Source of the DNA: Erysipelotrichaceae bacterium NK3D112
Lineage (GTDB): Bacteria; Bacillota_I; Bacilli_A; Erysipelotrichales; Erysipelotrichaceae
Direction of reading: 5' to 3'
NCBI GenBank assembly: GCA_000701725.1
Contig: JNJQ01000002.1
Coordinates: 62,001-126,000 of the forward strand
DNA length: 64,000 bases
In this document: positions 32,329 through 39,890 of the stretch, piece by piece
Layout: every line of letters starts with the position of its first letter
How positions within the stretch are numbered: position 1 is the first letter of the stretch
The notes under the pieces: generated by a model
The model's input: only the letters and a program-made list of their open reading frames with translations
What the model was told of the DNA's origin: nothing
Databases searched by the model: none
Made by a program: the position numbers and the translations under genes

Positions 32329-32988
32329 TCAGATAATGGAGAGAATCATGAAGACGAGATTGACAACACTCATCGCGACAATGCCGGGAATAATGGAATG
32401 GCATTGATTGTAAAGATATGAGAGGATCATCGTCAATAACAGCCAATAGGGAAGGGTGCGGACCATCGACAGCAGATCGGGATCGGTAAACAGCACAGTC
32501 ATGAACAGTCCCGATACGATCGCCGAGATCAGAATGGCCTGAAGCTCCTTGTTTCTCACATCCAGATGATCAGTCATGTTCTTGAAGCCGATCGATACCA
32601 TGCACGCCTCCATGATCGAAAATGCAATCAGCATGCCCGGTCTTGCATAGCCGACACCGATCAGAAGACGCGGATCCGGCAGCAGCACCTCCGCTTTCAG
32701 GAAGGTGACGGACAGCCATGTGAGCGCACCGATGGAAACGATGCCGATGGCGGTGAACAGCAGCGAGTCGCCGATCGAGGCAAGCGAGCGCAGGCGGTGG
32801 CGCTCAATCAGCGGCCAGTTGTATACAATCAGCAGCGCCGTGAGCAGGTTCATCGATGCCATAAAAGCAATTCCGTCCTGGTTGGTGAACAGATTGATCA
32901 CCATCGCCAAAACCCTGATCATGATGATCAGAAGGATTGATATCATAATATGCTTTCCCGAAAGGGTGGAAACGGTTTTCGCTGACAT
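32329..32988 (-). CDS. Multi-pass membrane protein, unknown function
   Basis: From the preferred ATG (GGAG seven bases upstream) the product has 219 residues and about six or seven membrane helices. The last third, with Y-N-Q-C-H followed by a helix ending VVNLV, loosely recalls the end of CPBP/CAAX-protease-like membrane proteins. The Glu and His residues that define that family's active site are not seen, so this is only a fold-level suggestion. Upstream in-frame ATG codons at 33003 and 33009 are alternatives. A good promoter lies at 33019-33047. It is monocistronic. Confidence 0.7.
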   Translation of the reverse strand: MSAKTVSTLSGKHIMISILLIIMIRVLAMVINLFTNQDGIAFMASMNLLTALLIVYNWPLIERHRLRSLASIGDSLLFTAIGIVSIGALTWLSVTFLKAEVLLPDPRLLIGVGYARPGMLIAFSIMEACMVSIGFKNMTDHLDVRNKELQAILISAIVSGLFMTVLFTDPDLLSMVRTLPYWLLLTMILSYLYNQCHSIIPGIVAMSVVNLVFMILSII

Positions 32989-33018
32989 AGGACGGCTCCG
33001 CATTAACAATACCCGTTC

Positions 33019-33047
33019 ATTCTAGCATAAGCACTCATTTTGAACAA
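33019..33047 (-). promoter_or_regulatory. Promoter of the membrane-protein gene
   Basis: TTGTTC and TAGAAT are spaced 17 bp apart on the minus strand, with TGC ahead of the -10. Confidence 0.55.
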
Positions 33048-33133
33048 ATTACACGCGTCAAGGGTGTTTCGGATTCTGTAACACTTACCTTCACAAAGCG
33101 GTGTTAAGCTGAAAGCGAAAGTGAGGTATCAAA

Positions 33134-33463
33134 ATGTCTCAAACTGAATTGACATACCATCAGAAAGTCAATCTGATGAATCAGATCGGCGACGCTTACC
33201 GCGGATGCCTCAGGCGCATCGATCTGGCTGAAAGCAGCGGCATCAGCTGCGTCAATGAAAGAATCAAAGATGACTACGCATTCCGCAATTATGTGGAAAG
33301 GGCGCTTCGCGACTGTTCCAAAGATACCCAGCTGATCGCTGTCCATGATTTCCTTGAGGTTCATGAGCGCAGCTGGTACCATGCGTACTTTTCCCAGTCA
33401 AGCTATTACCGCCGCCGCAAAAAGGCCGTGGATGAATATCTGCACTGTCTGGAAATCTGCTGA
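33134..33463 (+). CDS. Small protein with possible sigma-region-4-like C-terminus
   Basis: The 109-residue product is basic and helical. Its C-terminal segment SQSSYYRRRKKAVDEYL recalls the recognition helix of ArpU/RinA-type and MG284/MPN403-type small regulators, which look like sigma-factor region 4. The N-terminal part pairs charged helices and has two cysteines. A TGAGG site lies nine bases upstream of the ATG. It precedes ptsI but has its own promoter region and is separated from it by a long leader. The regulatory call is a weak inference; the coding call is firmer. Confidence 0.65.
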   Translation: MSQTELTYHQKVNLMNQIGDAYRGCLRRIDLAESSGISCVNERIKDDYAFRNYVERALRDCSKDTQLIAVHDFLEVHERSWYHAYFSQSSYYRRRKKAVDEYLHCLEIC

Positions 33464-33528
33464 AATGACGCATTGAGTTTTTGCCGGAAATGTGTGCAGT
33501 CCGCAGTATGTTACAGCGTCTTCCATTA

Positions 33529-33557
33529 TTTACCGAACCCCTCATCTGTGTTAAAAT
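33529..33557 (+). promoter_or_regulatory. Candidate ptsI promoter
   Basis: TTTACC and TAAAAT are 17 bp apart, about 195 bp before the ptsI start, implying a long 5-prime leader. Confidence 0.4.
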
Positions 33558-33563
33558 ACATGC

Positions 33564-33751
33564 AAGGAGTGTCTCTGTCCGTGCCTTTGGCGCGTTAACA
33601 ATCATGATCATTGAATGTTTCAGGACGGTTTGCCGTGCAGCTCATCCGCTGGGTGGCAGATGTCTGAACACCATCCATTGCCGCCGTGAGGTTAAGCGCT
33701 TACAGAGGGGACGGGACATTGTGAAGAATGCAGTGAGGAGGTTATATAAGA
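33564..33751 (+). other. Long leader of ptsI, no known riboswitch recognised
   Basis: About 188 bases separate the predicted transcription start from ptsI. Short frames occur (for example a 12-codon frame from ATG 33560 and a 24-codon frame after AATG near 33615), but none is convincing. I recognise no riboswitch or antiterminator consensus here. Confidence 0.35.
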
Positions 33752-35455
33752 ATGCTGAAAGGTATTGCTGCTTCACAGGGTATTGCTGTTGCCAAGGTCT
33801 ACAAACTCGAACAGCCGGTTCTCGATATCGTCATGAAGACATCCGAGCCGGAGGAAGAACTCGCAAAGCTGGATGCTGCTTTCGTCAAGACTGTTGCTGA
33901 CATTGAAAAGATCAAGGAAGTCGCTTCAAAGAGTCTGGCTGCTGAAGAACTCGCAGTCTTCGATGCGCATCTGATGATGGCGAACGATCCTGAACTCCGT
34001 TCACAGATCGAGGACATGATCAAGAATGACAAGGTCAATGCTGAATATGCTACAGAGCAGGTCGCAAACATGATGGTCACCATCTTCGAGTCCATGGAAG
34101 ATGCATACATGAGAGAAAGAGCTGCTGACATCAAGGACGTTACTTTCCGCTTAAAGTGCAATCTCTGCGGCAAGGTCATCCCGAACCTGGCTACCATCGA
34201 CACACCGGTTGTCATCGTTGCCAAGGACCTGACACCTTCCGACACAGGTTCCCTGAACAAGGAATTCGCAAAGGGCTTCGCAACTGAAATCGGCGGCCGT
34301 ACAAGCCACAGTGCAATCATGGCGCGTTCCCTTGAAATCCCGGCGGTTGTCGGTGTCACAGGTATTCTGGATGCTGCCAAGGAAGGCGACGAGGTCATCC
34401 TCGATGCCATCAGCGGTGAAGTCATTCTGAATCCGACTGCCGAGCAGGTTGCTGAATATACAAAGAAGGCAGAAGAATTCAAGGCTCAGAAGGAAGCTCT
34501 CAAGGCTCTCAAGGATCAGCCGTCCGTATCCACAGACGGACACAAAGTCCTCCTGGTCGGAAACATCGGTTCCCCGAAGGATGCCGAAGGCGTTGTTGAG
34601 AACGGCGGCGAAGGCGTTGGTCTGTTCCGTACAGAATTCCTCTACATGAAGAGCGAAGACTGGCCCGATGAAGATACACAGTATGAAGCTTACAAGGCAG
34701 TTCTTGAAACAATGAACGGCAAGCCGGTTGTCATCCGTACACTCGACATCGGCGGCGACAAGAAGCTGAAGTACTATGAATTCGAAGAAGAAATGAACCC
34801 GTTCCTCGGTGTCCGTGCTGTCCGTTTCTGCCTGATGCGCAAGGATATCTTCCGCACGCAGCTCAGAGCTCTGCTCAGAGCTTCCGCATACGGCAAACTC
34901 TGCATCATGTTCCCGATGATCGCAACTGTCCAGGAATTCAAGGATGCCAAGGCTTGCTACGATGCAGCCCGTGCTGAACTGATCGCTGAAGGCGTCAAGG
35001 TCGGTGACGACGTTGAAGTCGGCTGCATGATCGAAATCCCGGCTGCCGCTGTTCTGGCTGACAAGCTGTCCAAGTACGCGGACTTCTTCTCCATCGGAAC
35101 AAACGACCTGATCCAGTACTCCATGGCTGCTGACCGTATGAGCCAGCCTGTATCCTATCTGTATCAGCCGCTCAACCCGTCCATTCTCCGCCTTGTCAAG
35201 ATGACAATCGACGGTGCCCACAAGAACGGCAAATGGTGCGGTATGTGCGGTGAGATGGCAGGCGACGAAACAGCTGCTCCGCTGCTGCTCGGTCTCGGAC
35301 TCGATGAATTCTCCATGTCCGCAACCTCCATCCTCAAGGCACGCCAGATCATCAATGGCCTGAGCTATGAGGAAATGAAGGCTCTGGCTGAAAAGGCAGT
35401 TGAGTGCGACACAGCTGAAGATGTTGCTGCTCTCTGTGCTGAAACACTGAAGTAA
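33752..35455 (+). CDS. ptsI: PTS enzyme I
   Basis: The 567-residue phosphoenolpyruvate-protein phosphotransferase starts the PTS phosphate relay by passing phosphate from PEP to HPr. The phosphorylated His186 is in GGRTSHSAIMAR, and the PEP-binding barrel has GVGLFRTEFLYM and the signature near GCMIEIPAA...SIGTNDLIQY. The full length is normal. GAGGAGG lies about nine bases upstream. ptsH is not next to it, unlike in many Firmicutes, so the operon is split. The gene shows a marked preference for a few codons (AAG, GCT, GAA, CTC), as expected for high expression. A terminator follows. Confidence 0.97.
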   Translation: MLKGIAASQGIAVAKVYKLEQPVLDIVMKTSEPEEELAKLDAAFVKTVADIEKIKEVASKSLAAEELAVFDAHLMMANDPELRSQIEDMIKNDKVNAEYATEQVANMMVTIFESMEDAYMRERAADIKDVTFRLKCNLCGKVIPNLATIDTPVVIVAKDLTPSDTGSLNKEFAKGFATEIGGRTSHSAIMARSLEIPAVVGVTGILDAAKEGDEVILDAISGEVILNPTAEQVAEYTKKAEEFKAQKEALKALKDQPSVSTDGHKVLLVGNIGSPKDAEGVVENGGEGVGLFRTEFLYMKSEDWPDEDTQYEAYKAVLETMNGKPVVIRTLDIGGDKKLKYYEFEEEMNPFLGVRAVRFCLMRKDIFRTQLRALLRASAYGKLCIMFPMIATVQEFKDAKACYDAARAELIAEGVKVGDDVEVGCMIEIPAAAVLADKLSKYADFFSIGTNDLIQYSMAADRMSQPVSYLYQPLNPSILRLVKMTIDGAHKNGKWCGMCGEMAGDETAAPLLLGLGLDEFSMSATSILKARQIINGLSYEEMKALAEKAVECDTAEDVAALCAETLK

Positions 35456-35471
35456 TTCATTCTCACGCGAA

Positions 35472-35503
35472 GGACCGCTGTCTGAAAAGACGGCGGTCTT
35501 TTT
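35472..35503 (+). terminator. Terminator of ptsI
   Basis: Stem GACCGC / GCGGTC, extended inward by GTCT / AGAC, with five T's. Confidence 0.85.
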
Positions 35504-35515
35504 CGTTGCGCGTAA

Positions 35516-35540
35516 AATAAAAACCGGTCATGTGACCGGT
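35516..35540 (-). terminator. Terminator of the phosphatase gene
   Basis: On the minus strand the perfect stem ACCGGTCA / TGACCGGT precedes a T-rich run. Confidence 0.85.
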
Positions 35541-35551
35541 ATGGATCATGT

Positions 35552-36286
35552 TTAACGGCGTCTGCCCGGAATCGGGTAGGTGGAAGGGATGTAGAATTCC
35601 TTCATATCATCCAGACGGATGCAGCCAAGGGCGCGTCCGAAGACACAGCCGCAGTCGATATGGAGAATGGTATCATCCTTGCCATGGATGATCTTACCCT
35701 CATATTCAGGTCCGTAAAGGAAGGTGGGGGAGTGGCCGACGATCAGGGTCGCATCCTGGACGGGATTGTCATCGATGCCGATATGCGCCCATACAAGGAT
35801 CTGTTCGGGCACCTGGGACATTCTCATCTTGGAGCCGGTGTATTCCTCGGTCAGTCCGGCGTGGACGAGCAGGAACTTCCTGCCGTTGATTTTCAGGTAT
35901 TTGTACAGAAGCTTGTCTTCCAGATACAGTTTGATGTCATAGCATTCCGGGAAATCCAGATCCATGAACTGGTCCATGGTGGAATAGCCGCCGTTGTAAT
36001 GAAGCCAGCACATCAGATCGTCGGTCATGTCGATGGAGTTGTTGTCTTTTTTCGCATCAATCAGTTCCTGGCAGTAACGGGCCAGCCAGACATCGTGGTT
36101 GCCGAAAATCAGATGAATGTTGTCATGCGCCATGATTTCCTGCAGCAGGGGGATGGAATACTTACCTCTGTCACAGACATCGCCGACAACCCACATCTCA
36201 TCGTATTCATTGAATTCAATCAAATCGAGCATGGCATCAAATTCCTGCTTGCAGCCATGCAGATCACTGATAACATATGTTGACAT
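35552..36286 (-). CDS. Calcineurin-like metallophosphoesterase (PrpE / Ser-Thr phosphatase type)
   Basis: The 244-residue protein carries the complete metal-binding set of the PPP-like group: SDLHGC, VGDVCDRG, FGNHD, LVHAGL and VGHSPT, then a late HIDCGC. This arrangement matches bacterial protein phosphatases and diadenosine tetraphosphatase-like enzymes, which use two metal ions to hydrolyse phosphoesters. Substrates could be phosphoproteins or dinucleoside polyphosphates. A GAGGA site precedes the ATG. The small exported acidic protein lies 96 bases upstream on the same strand, with no clear terminator between, so the two may be co-transcribed. Confidence 0.88.
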   Translation of the reverse strand: MSTYVISDLHGCKQEFDAMLDLIEFNEYDEMWVVGDVCDRGKYSIPLLQEIMAHDNIHLIFGNHDVWLARYCQELIDAKKDNNSIDMTDDLMCWLHYNGGYSTMDQFMDLDFPECYDIKLYLEDKLLYKYLKINGRKFLLVHAGLTEEYTGSKMRMSQVPEQILVWAHIGIDDNPVQDATLIVGHSPTFLYGPEYEGKIIHGKDDTILHIDCGCVFGRALGCIRLDDMKEFYIPSTYPIPGRRR

Positions 36287-36382
36287 GTTTCATCCTCAAA
36301 AATCAAAATTATTTTAACACATGTTTTTCTCTGCGTGTGAATCAATCAGCCGATTTGAAAGGATGTATACGGGTTTTGAAGA

Positions 36383-36772
36383 TCAGCCTTCCGGACTTTC
36401 CTCCTCATCGATCAGCTGAACCACCGCTTTGCCTTTTCCGAAGGTGACGACAGTTTTGTCATGCTCGTGCAGCTCATCCAGGGAAACCATGCGGTCATCA
36501 TCAATAATCAGTACTTCATCATCTCTGCCGAAACGGAACGTTCCGTCTTTGCATTCATCAATGCCGCGATGTTTCGGTAACTCGCTTTCCTCCGTATATT
36601 CTTCGTTTTCTTCTGTATATTCATCGCTGTCTTCCGCTTCATCCAGCTGAAGAACAGCGCATTCGCCATCACTTTCAATCACGGTTGCCGTGTATGTCTC
36701 GGTTGTATCCTCCGCGTGGACCGCACAGCCGGCGCAAAGCAGGAATACAGCGCTCAGAATGAGTTTCTTCAT
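36383..36772 (-). CDS. Small acidic exported protein or lipoprotein
   Basis: From ATG 36772, with AAGGAG upstream, the product has 129 residues. It starts with a signal peptide whose end LLCAGC may be a lipobox; AVHA is an alternative signal-peptidase I site. The mature part is very acidic and includes a short tandem repeat (DEYTEENEEYTEESE). No known domain is recognised. It lies upstream of the phosphatase on the same strand and is divergent from the BlaI-like gene. The acidic repeats could bind cations, but that is speculation. Confidence 0.7.
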   Translation of the reverse strand: MKKLILSAVFLLCAGCAVHAEDTTETYTATVIESDGECAVLQLDEAEDSDEYTEENEEYTEESELPKHRGIDECKDGTFRFGRDDEVLIIDDDRMVSLDELHEHDKTVVTFGKGKAVVQLIDEEESPEG

Positions 36773-36876
36773 GGTGAACTCCTTTCTACATGGATGATGA
36801 TAAGCAGCACAGCTGTATCTTCTGTGGTATGAAAATGAACAATATGTGAACAATGAACTGAATTTGCGTGAAACCG

Positions 36877-36936
36877 TTGACAGCCAAGGTTTAACGCATT
36901 AGACTTCAATTGAAGGTTGAATATATTAAACCTTGG
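36877..36936 (+). promoter_or_regulatory. Promoter and operator of the BlaI/BlaR-like operon
   Basis: A consensus TTGACA (36877-36882) and TAGACT (36900-36905) are 17 bp apart. A 22-bp imperfect palindrome from AAGGTT to AACCTT (36913-36934) covers the start region and Shine-Dalgarno. CCAAGGTTTAA in the spacer (36884-36894) is exactly inverted as TTAAACCTTGG at 36926-36936. These are probable sites for the repressor encoded next. Confidence 0.6.
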
Positions 36937-36943
36937 AGGACGC

Positions 36944-37309
36944 ATGAAAACACCGAAGATTTTTGAAAGTGAATATCACTTCATGGAAATTCTCTGGGAT
37001 CACGAACCGATCAACAGCACGGAACTTGTGCGCTTATGCAAGGAACAGCTTGAGTGGTCCAAGGCGACAACCTATACGGTGATCCGAAGGCTCAGTGAGC
37101 GGGGCGCCGTGAAAAACGAAAACGCCCTCGTCACATCACTCATCAGCAGGGAAGCGGTGCAGGCTTCTGAAATCGATGAGCTTGTCACGAAGAGATTCCG
37201 CGGTTCTCTGCCCGCATTCATCAGCGCATTTGCAAGACATGAAAAACTCAGTGAGGCGGATATCGATGAACTGGAAAAGATGATATCCGACTACCGGAAA
37301 GGAAAATAA
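36944..37309 (+). CDS. BlaI/MecI-family repressor
   Basis: The 121-residue protein has the Penicillinase_R winged-helix fold: the ESEYHFMEILWDHEPINSTE helix-turn region (residues ~5-24), the recognition segment SKATTYTVIRRLSERG (about 40-55), and a C-terminal dimerisation and cleavage region. In the family, a cognate membrane protease cleaves or signals to the repressor upon antibiotic sensing. The TTGGAGG site supports ATG 36944. The next gene starts two bases later and encodes the M56 protease partner. Palindromes in its promoter indicate autoregulation. No beta-lactamase or PBP is adjacent, so targets are elsewhere or unrelated to beta-lactams. Confidence 0.9.
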   Translation: MKTPKIFESEYHFMEILWDHEPINSTELVRLCKEQLEWSKATTYTVIRRLSERGAVKNENALVTSLISREAVQASEIDELVTKRFRGSLPAFISAFARHEKLSEADIDELEKMISDYRKGK

Positions 37310-37311
37310 TC

Positions 37312-38937
37312 ATGGAGGAACTGTTTCTGCAATGTCTCAATCTTTCCATCCGCGCATCCTATATGATTCTTGCCGTTCTTCTGATCCGCCTGCTGTTTCC
37401 CGGGGCGGAAAGAAAATATATGGTATGGCTGTGGATTATGGTGGGCATCCGCCTGATCTGTCCGTTTTCCTTCTCTTTTCTGCCGACAATACTGCCGCAC
37501 AGTGAAGTTATTCCGTCTGATATCGCAATGAGTCACTCACCGCAGATCGCCAGCGGGTTTGAGACAGTCGATCATACGGTCAATCACATTCTGCAGCAGA
37601 ATTTCTCACCGGCTCCGGGTGATTCCGTCAATCCTCTGCAGGTGCTCACCGCCTTTGGCGCGGCGGCCTGGGCAGCCGGCATTGTCTTCATGATCAGCTA
37701 CATGATCATTTCCTCTGTTGTTTTAAACAGACAGATCAGACGCACCGGGAAAAGAGTCCGCGGGGTTGTTCAAGGCAGACGTTTTGAAACACCGTTTGTC
37801 TTCGGTCTGTTTCATCCGGTGATCTGTCTGCCTGTATGTGAAGGCGAGAGAAAGAAAATGATACTCGCGCACGAACGGACGCATATTGAAAGAAAAGATC
37901 ATATTCTCAAAGCGGCCGCATTTCTGATTCTTTCCGTTTACTGGTTTCATCCGCTGGTCTGGCTTTCCTACCGTCTTTTGTGCAGAGACATGGAGATGGC
38001 ATGCGATGAGGCAGTGATTCAGAAGATGAAACGTCAGGAAAGAGGCTGCTATGCACAGACGCTGCTTGAATTCGCTTCCGCAAAAGCAGGGGCAGCGGGA
38101 CCGGTGGCCTTTGGCGAAACGGATGTGAAACAAAGAATCAGAAAGATTCTGAAATACCGCAGGCCGTCCGTTGTTTCCGCAGTCTGTCTCCTGATGTGCG
38201 CACTGATCGTCTGCACAAGCTGTTTCGCAGACCGTAATGATGACAGCTCATCCGCCGTAACGCCTGAAACAACCAAAGAACCGGAAAGCGGAAAAGAGGA
38301 ACCCGAACCGACTCCTGAAACAACCGACAAACCGGAAGAAACAGACAGTCCCGCACAACCGCAGCCGGCTGTACTGACTGTTGAGTCACTGCTTACGGAT
38401 CCGTCACCTTATATCAATACCTATGTATATGTGCAGGGCAATCTGCCCCAAGGCATCGCAGGCATCGATGAAAGCGGCAATCCGATCGCTTATCTCAACG
38501 GCGTGAATGATATCGATCAGGGGATCCGCATTGTCGATTACGCGCCGCAGGACGGCAGCTGCCTGGTGGAAGCGCATGGCACACTGATCCGTCTTGGAAA
38601 CGGAGAGATCGCGCTGTCCATGGACGGCTATACGGTTCTCTCGGAATATACGATGACATCGGCAATGACGGTTGAAACCGTGCTCGCGGATCCACAGGCC
38701 TATGTCAACACCTATGTATATGTGCAGGGCAATCTGCCCCAGGGCATTTCCGGCATGGATGCAGGCGGCAATCCGATCGCTTATCTCAATGGGGCCGAGG
38801 ATCTCAGCCAGCGCATCCGCATTGTCAATTACATTCCGCAGGACGGCAACTGCAAGGTTGAGGCATACGGCACAATCATCTATCTTGAAAACGGCGAAAT
38901 CGCGCTTTCCATGGAAGGATATACGGTTCTGCAATAG
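37312..38937 (+). CDS. BlaR1/M56-type membrane metalloprotease with duplicated novel sensor
   Basis: The 541-residue protein has four membrane helices (about 12-30, 37-57, 115-137, 286-303). A cytosolic M56 zinc-protease domain carries HERTH (His187, Glu188, His191) and MACDEA. Beyond a Ser/Thr/Pro/Glu linker (305-352), the extracytoplasmic part is not the penicillin-binding domain of BlaR1. It consists of two nearly identical units, residues 355-444 and 452-541, 97 residues apart, each with TYVYVQGNLPQGI and ending LSM.GYTVL. They look all-beta, perhaps OB-fold. The protein probably senses an envelope signal and inactivates the BlaI-like repressor. The ligand is unknown. Confidence 0.85.
   Translation: MEELFLQCLNLSIRASYMILAVLLIRLLFPGAERKYMVWLWIMVGIRLICPFSFSFLPTILPHSEVIPSDIAMSHSPQIASGFETVDHTVNHILQQNFSPAPGDSVNPLQVLTAFGAAAWAAGIVFMISYMIISSVVLNRQIRRTGKRVRGVVQGRRFETPFVFGLFHPVICLPVCEGERKKMILAHERTHIERKDHILKAAAFLILSVYWFHPLVWLSYRLLCRDMEMACDEAVIQKMKRQERGCYAQTLLEFASAKAGAAGPVAFGETDVKQRIRKILKYRRPSVVSAVCLLMCALIVCTSCFADRNDDSSSAVTPETTKEPESGKEEPEPTPETTDKPEETDSPAQPQPAVLTVESLLTDPSPYINTYVYVQGNLPQGIAGIDESGNPIAYLNGVNDIDQGIRIVDYAPQDGSCLVEAHGTLIRLGNGEIALSMDGYTVLSEYTMTSAMTVETVLADPQAYVNTYVYVQGNLPQGISGMDAGGNPIAYLNGAEDLSQRIRIVNYIPQDGNCKVEAYGTIIYLENGEIALSMEGYTVLQ
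38374..38643 (+). repeat. Intragenic tandem repeat, unit A
   Basis: This is the first copy of a 291-bp-period duplication in the M56 protease gene. Runs of near identity (for example CTATGTATATGTGCAGGGCA) recur in unit B. Confidence 0.85.
38665..38934 (+). repeat. Intragenic tandem repeat, unit B
   Basis: This is the second copy of the sensor-domain duplication, offset by 291 bases from unit A. Confidence 0.85.
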
Positions 38938-39026
38938 AAAAAGAACACGCAGAACGCTTATAAAACGGCAAAATCAGCTTCAAAGGCTCCCGGCTGATTG
39001 AAATTGTTCACACGGAAGGCATGTTT

Positions 39027-39035
39027 TGCTATAAT
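39027..39035 (+). promoter_or_regulatory. Extended -10 promoter of the YebC-family gene
   Basis: TTTTGCTATAAT gives TGC plus a perfect TATAAT, 30 bp before the ATG. Confidence 0.55.
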
Positions 39036-39065
39036 AGTTCCGTTAAAAATGAAGGGAGTATCTTA

Positions 39066-39797
39066 ATGGGAAGAGCACATGAAGTCCGCGCTGCCTCCAT
39101 GGCAAAGACCGCGGCAATCAAGTCCAAACTTTATTCAAGATTTGGAAAAGAGCTGTATATCGCAGCCAAGAGCGGTGTCCCCGATCCGGATATGAACCTC
39201 GCATTAAAGAGAAAAATCGCCGAGGCCAAATCGAACCAGGTACCTGCAGACGTCATCAAGAGAGCGATCGACAAAGCCAAGGGCGGTTCTGATGAAAGCT
39301 ATGATGAAGCACGTTATGAGGGCTTCGGACCTGGCAACTGCACAGTGATTGTAGACTGTCTGACAGACAACACAAACCGTTCACTTACAAATGTCAAGAC
39401 AGCGTTCAATAAGAGCCGCGGTGCCAAGATGGCAAATGCCGGCGCAGTTTCATTCAACTACGAGAATGTCGGTCTGTTCGTATTCCCGTACGAGGATGAA
39501 GAGGCGATGCTTGATGCGATGATGGAAGCGGAAGTTGACGTTCAGGATGTCAGCGTCGAAGACGGTGAGATGACTGTCAAGACAAGCTTCCAGGATTTCG
39601 GAAAGGCACAGGAAACAATCGAGAATCTGATTCCGAATGTCGAGTTTGACACATGCGAGGCAACAATGCTGCCGAACGAATATGTCGAGCTGACAGATCC
39701 GGAAGACATCGAGGCTTTCCACAAGCTCATGGACATGCTCAACGAAGTTGACGATGTCAACAAGATCTACACAAACGCAAAACTGCCGGAAGAATAA
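39066..39797 (+). CDS. YebC/PmpR-family protein, YeeN type
   Basis: The 243-residue protein starts with MGRAHEVRAASMAKTAA, the hallmark of the YeeN branch of the YebC family. The N-terminal domain is followed by two alpha-beta domains with the conserved FNKSRGAKMANAGAVSF region. YebC proteins are described as transcription regulators and more recently as factors that help ribosomes through difficult sequences; which applies here is unknown. GGGAG lies seven to ten bases before ATG 39066. It is monocistronic. Confidence 0.92.
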   Translation: MGRAHEVRAASMAKTAAIKSKLYSRFGKELYIAAKSGVPDPDMNLALKRKIAEAKSNQVPADVIKRAIDKAKGGSDESYDEARYEGFGPGNCTVIVDCLTDNTNRSLTNVKTAFNKSRGAKMANAGAVSFNYENVGLFVFPYEDEEAMLDAMMEAEVDVQDVSVEDGEMTVKTSFQDFGKAQETIENLIPNVEFDTCEATMLPNEYVELTDPEDIEAFHKLMDMLNEVDDVNKIYTNAKLPEE

Positions 39798-39818
39798 TCG
39801 ATATTCTGAAGACTGAAC

Positions 39819-39847
39819 AGAAGGGCTGATGAAGTCCTTCTTTTTTT
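39819..39847 (+). terminator. Terminator of the YebC-family gene
   Basis: Stem AGAAGG / CCTTCT followed by seven T's. Confidence 0.8.
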
Positions 39848-39855
39848 GTCCGCTC

Positions 39856-39882
39856 AAAAAAGAACTGCCCGCAGGCAGTTCT
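39856..39882 (-). terminator. Terminator of tmcAL
   Basis: Perfect stem AGAACTGCC / GGCAGTTCT around CGCA, with six T's on the minus strand. Confidence 0.88.
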
Positions 39883-39890
39883 GATTGATC

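Noticed and set aside
32329-32988. CPBP (CAAX-like) membrane protease
   Set aside because: The C-terminal helix pattern is suggestive, but the Glu-Glu and His active-site residues are not visible, so it is left as an unknown membrane protein.
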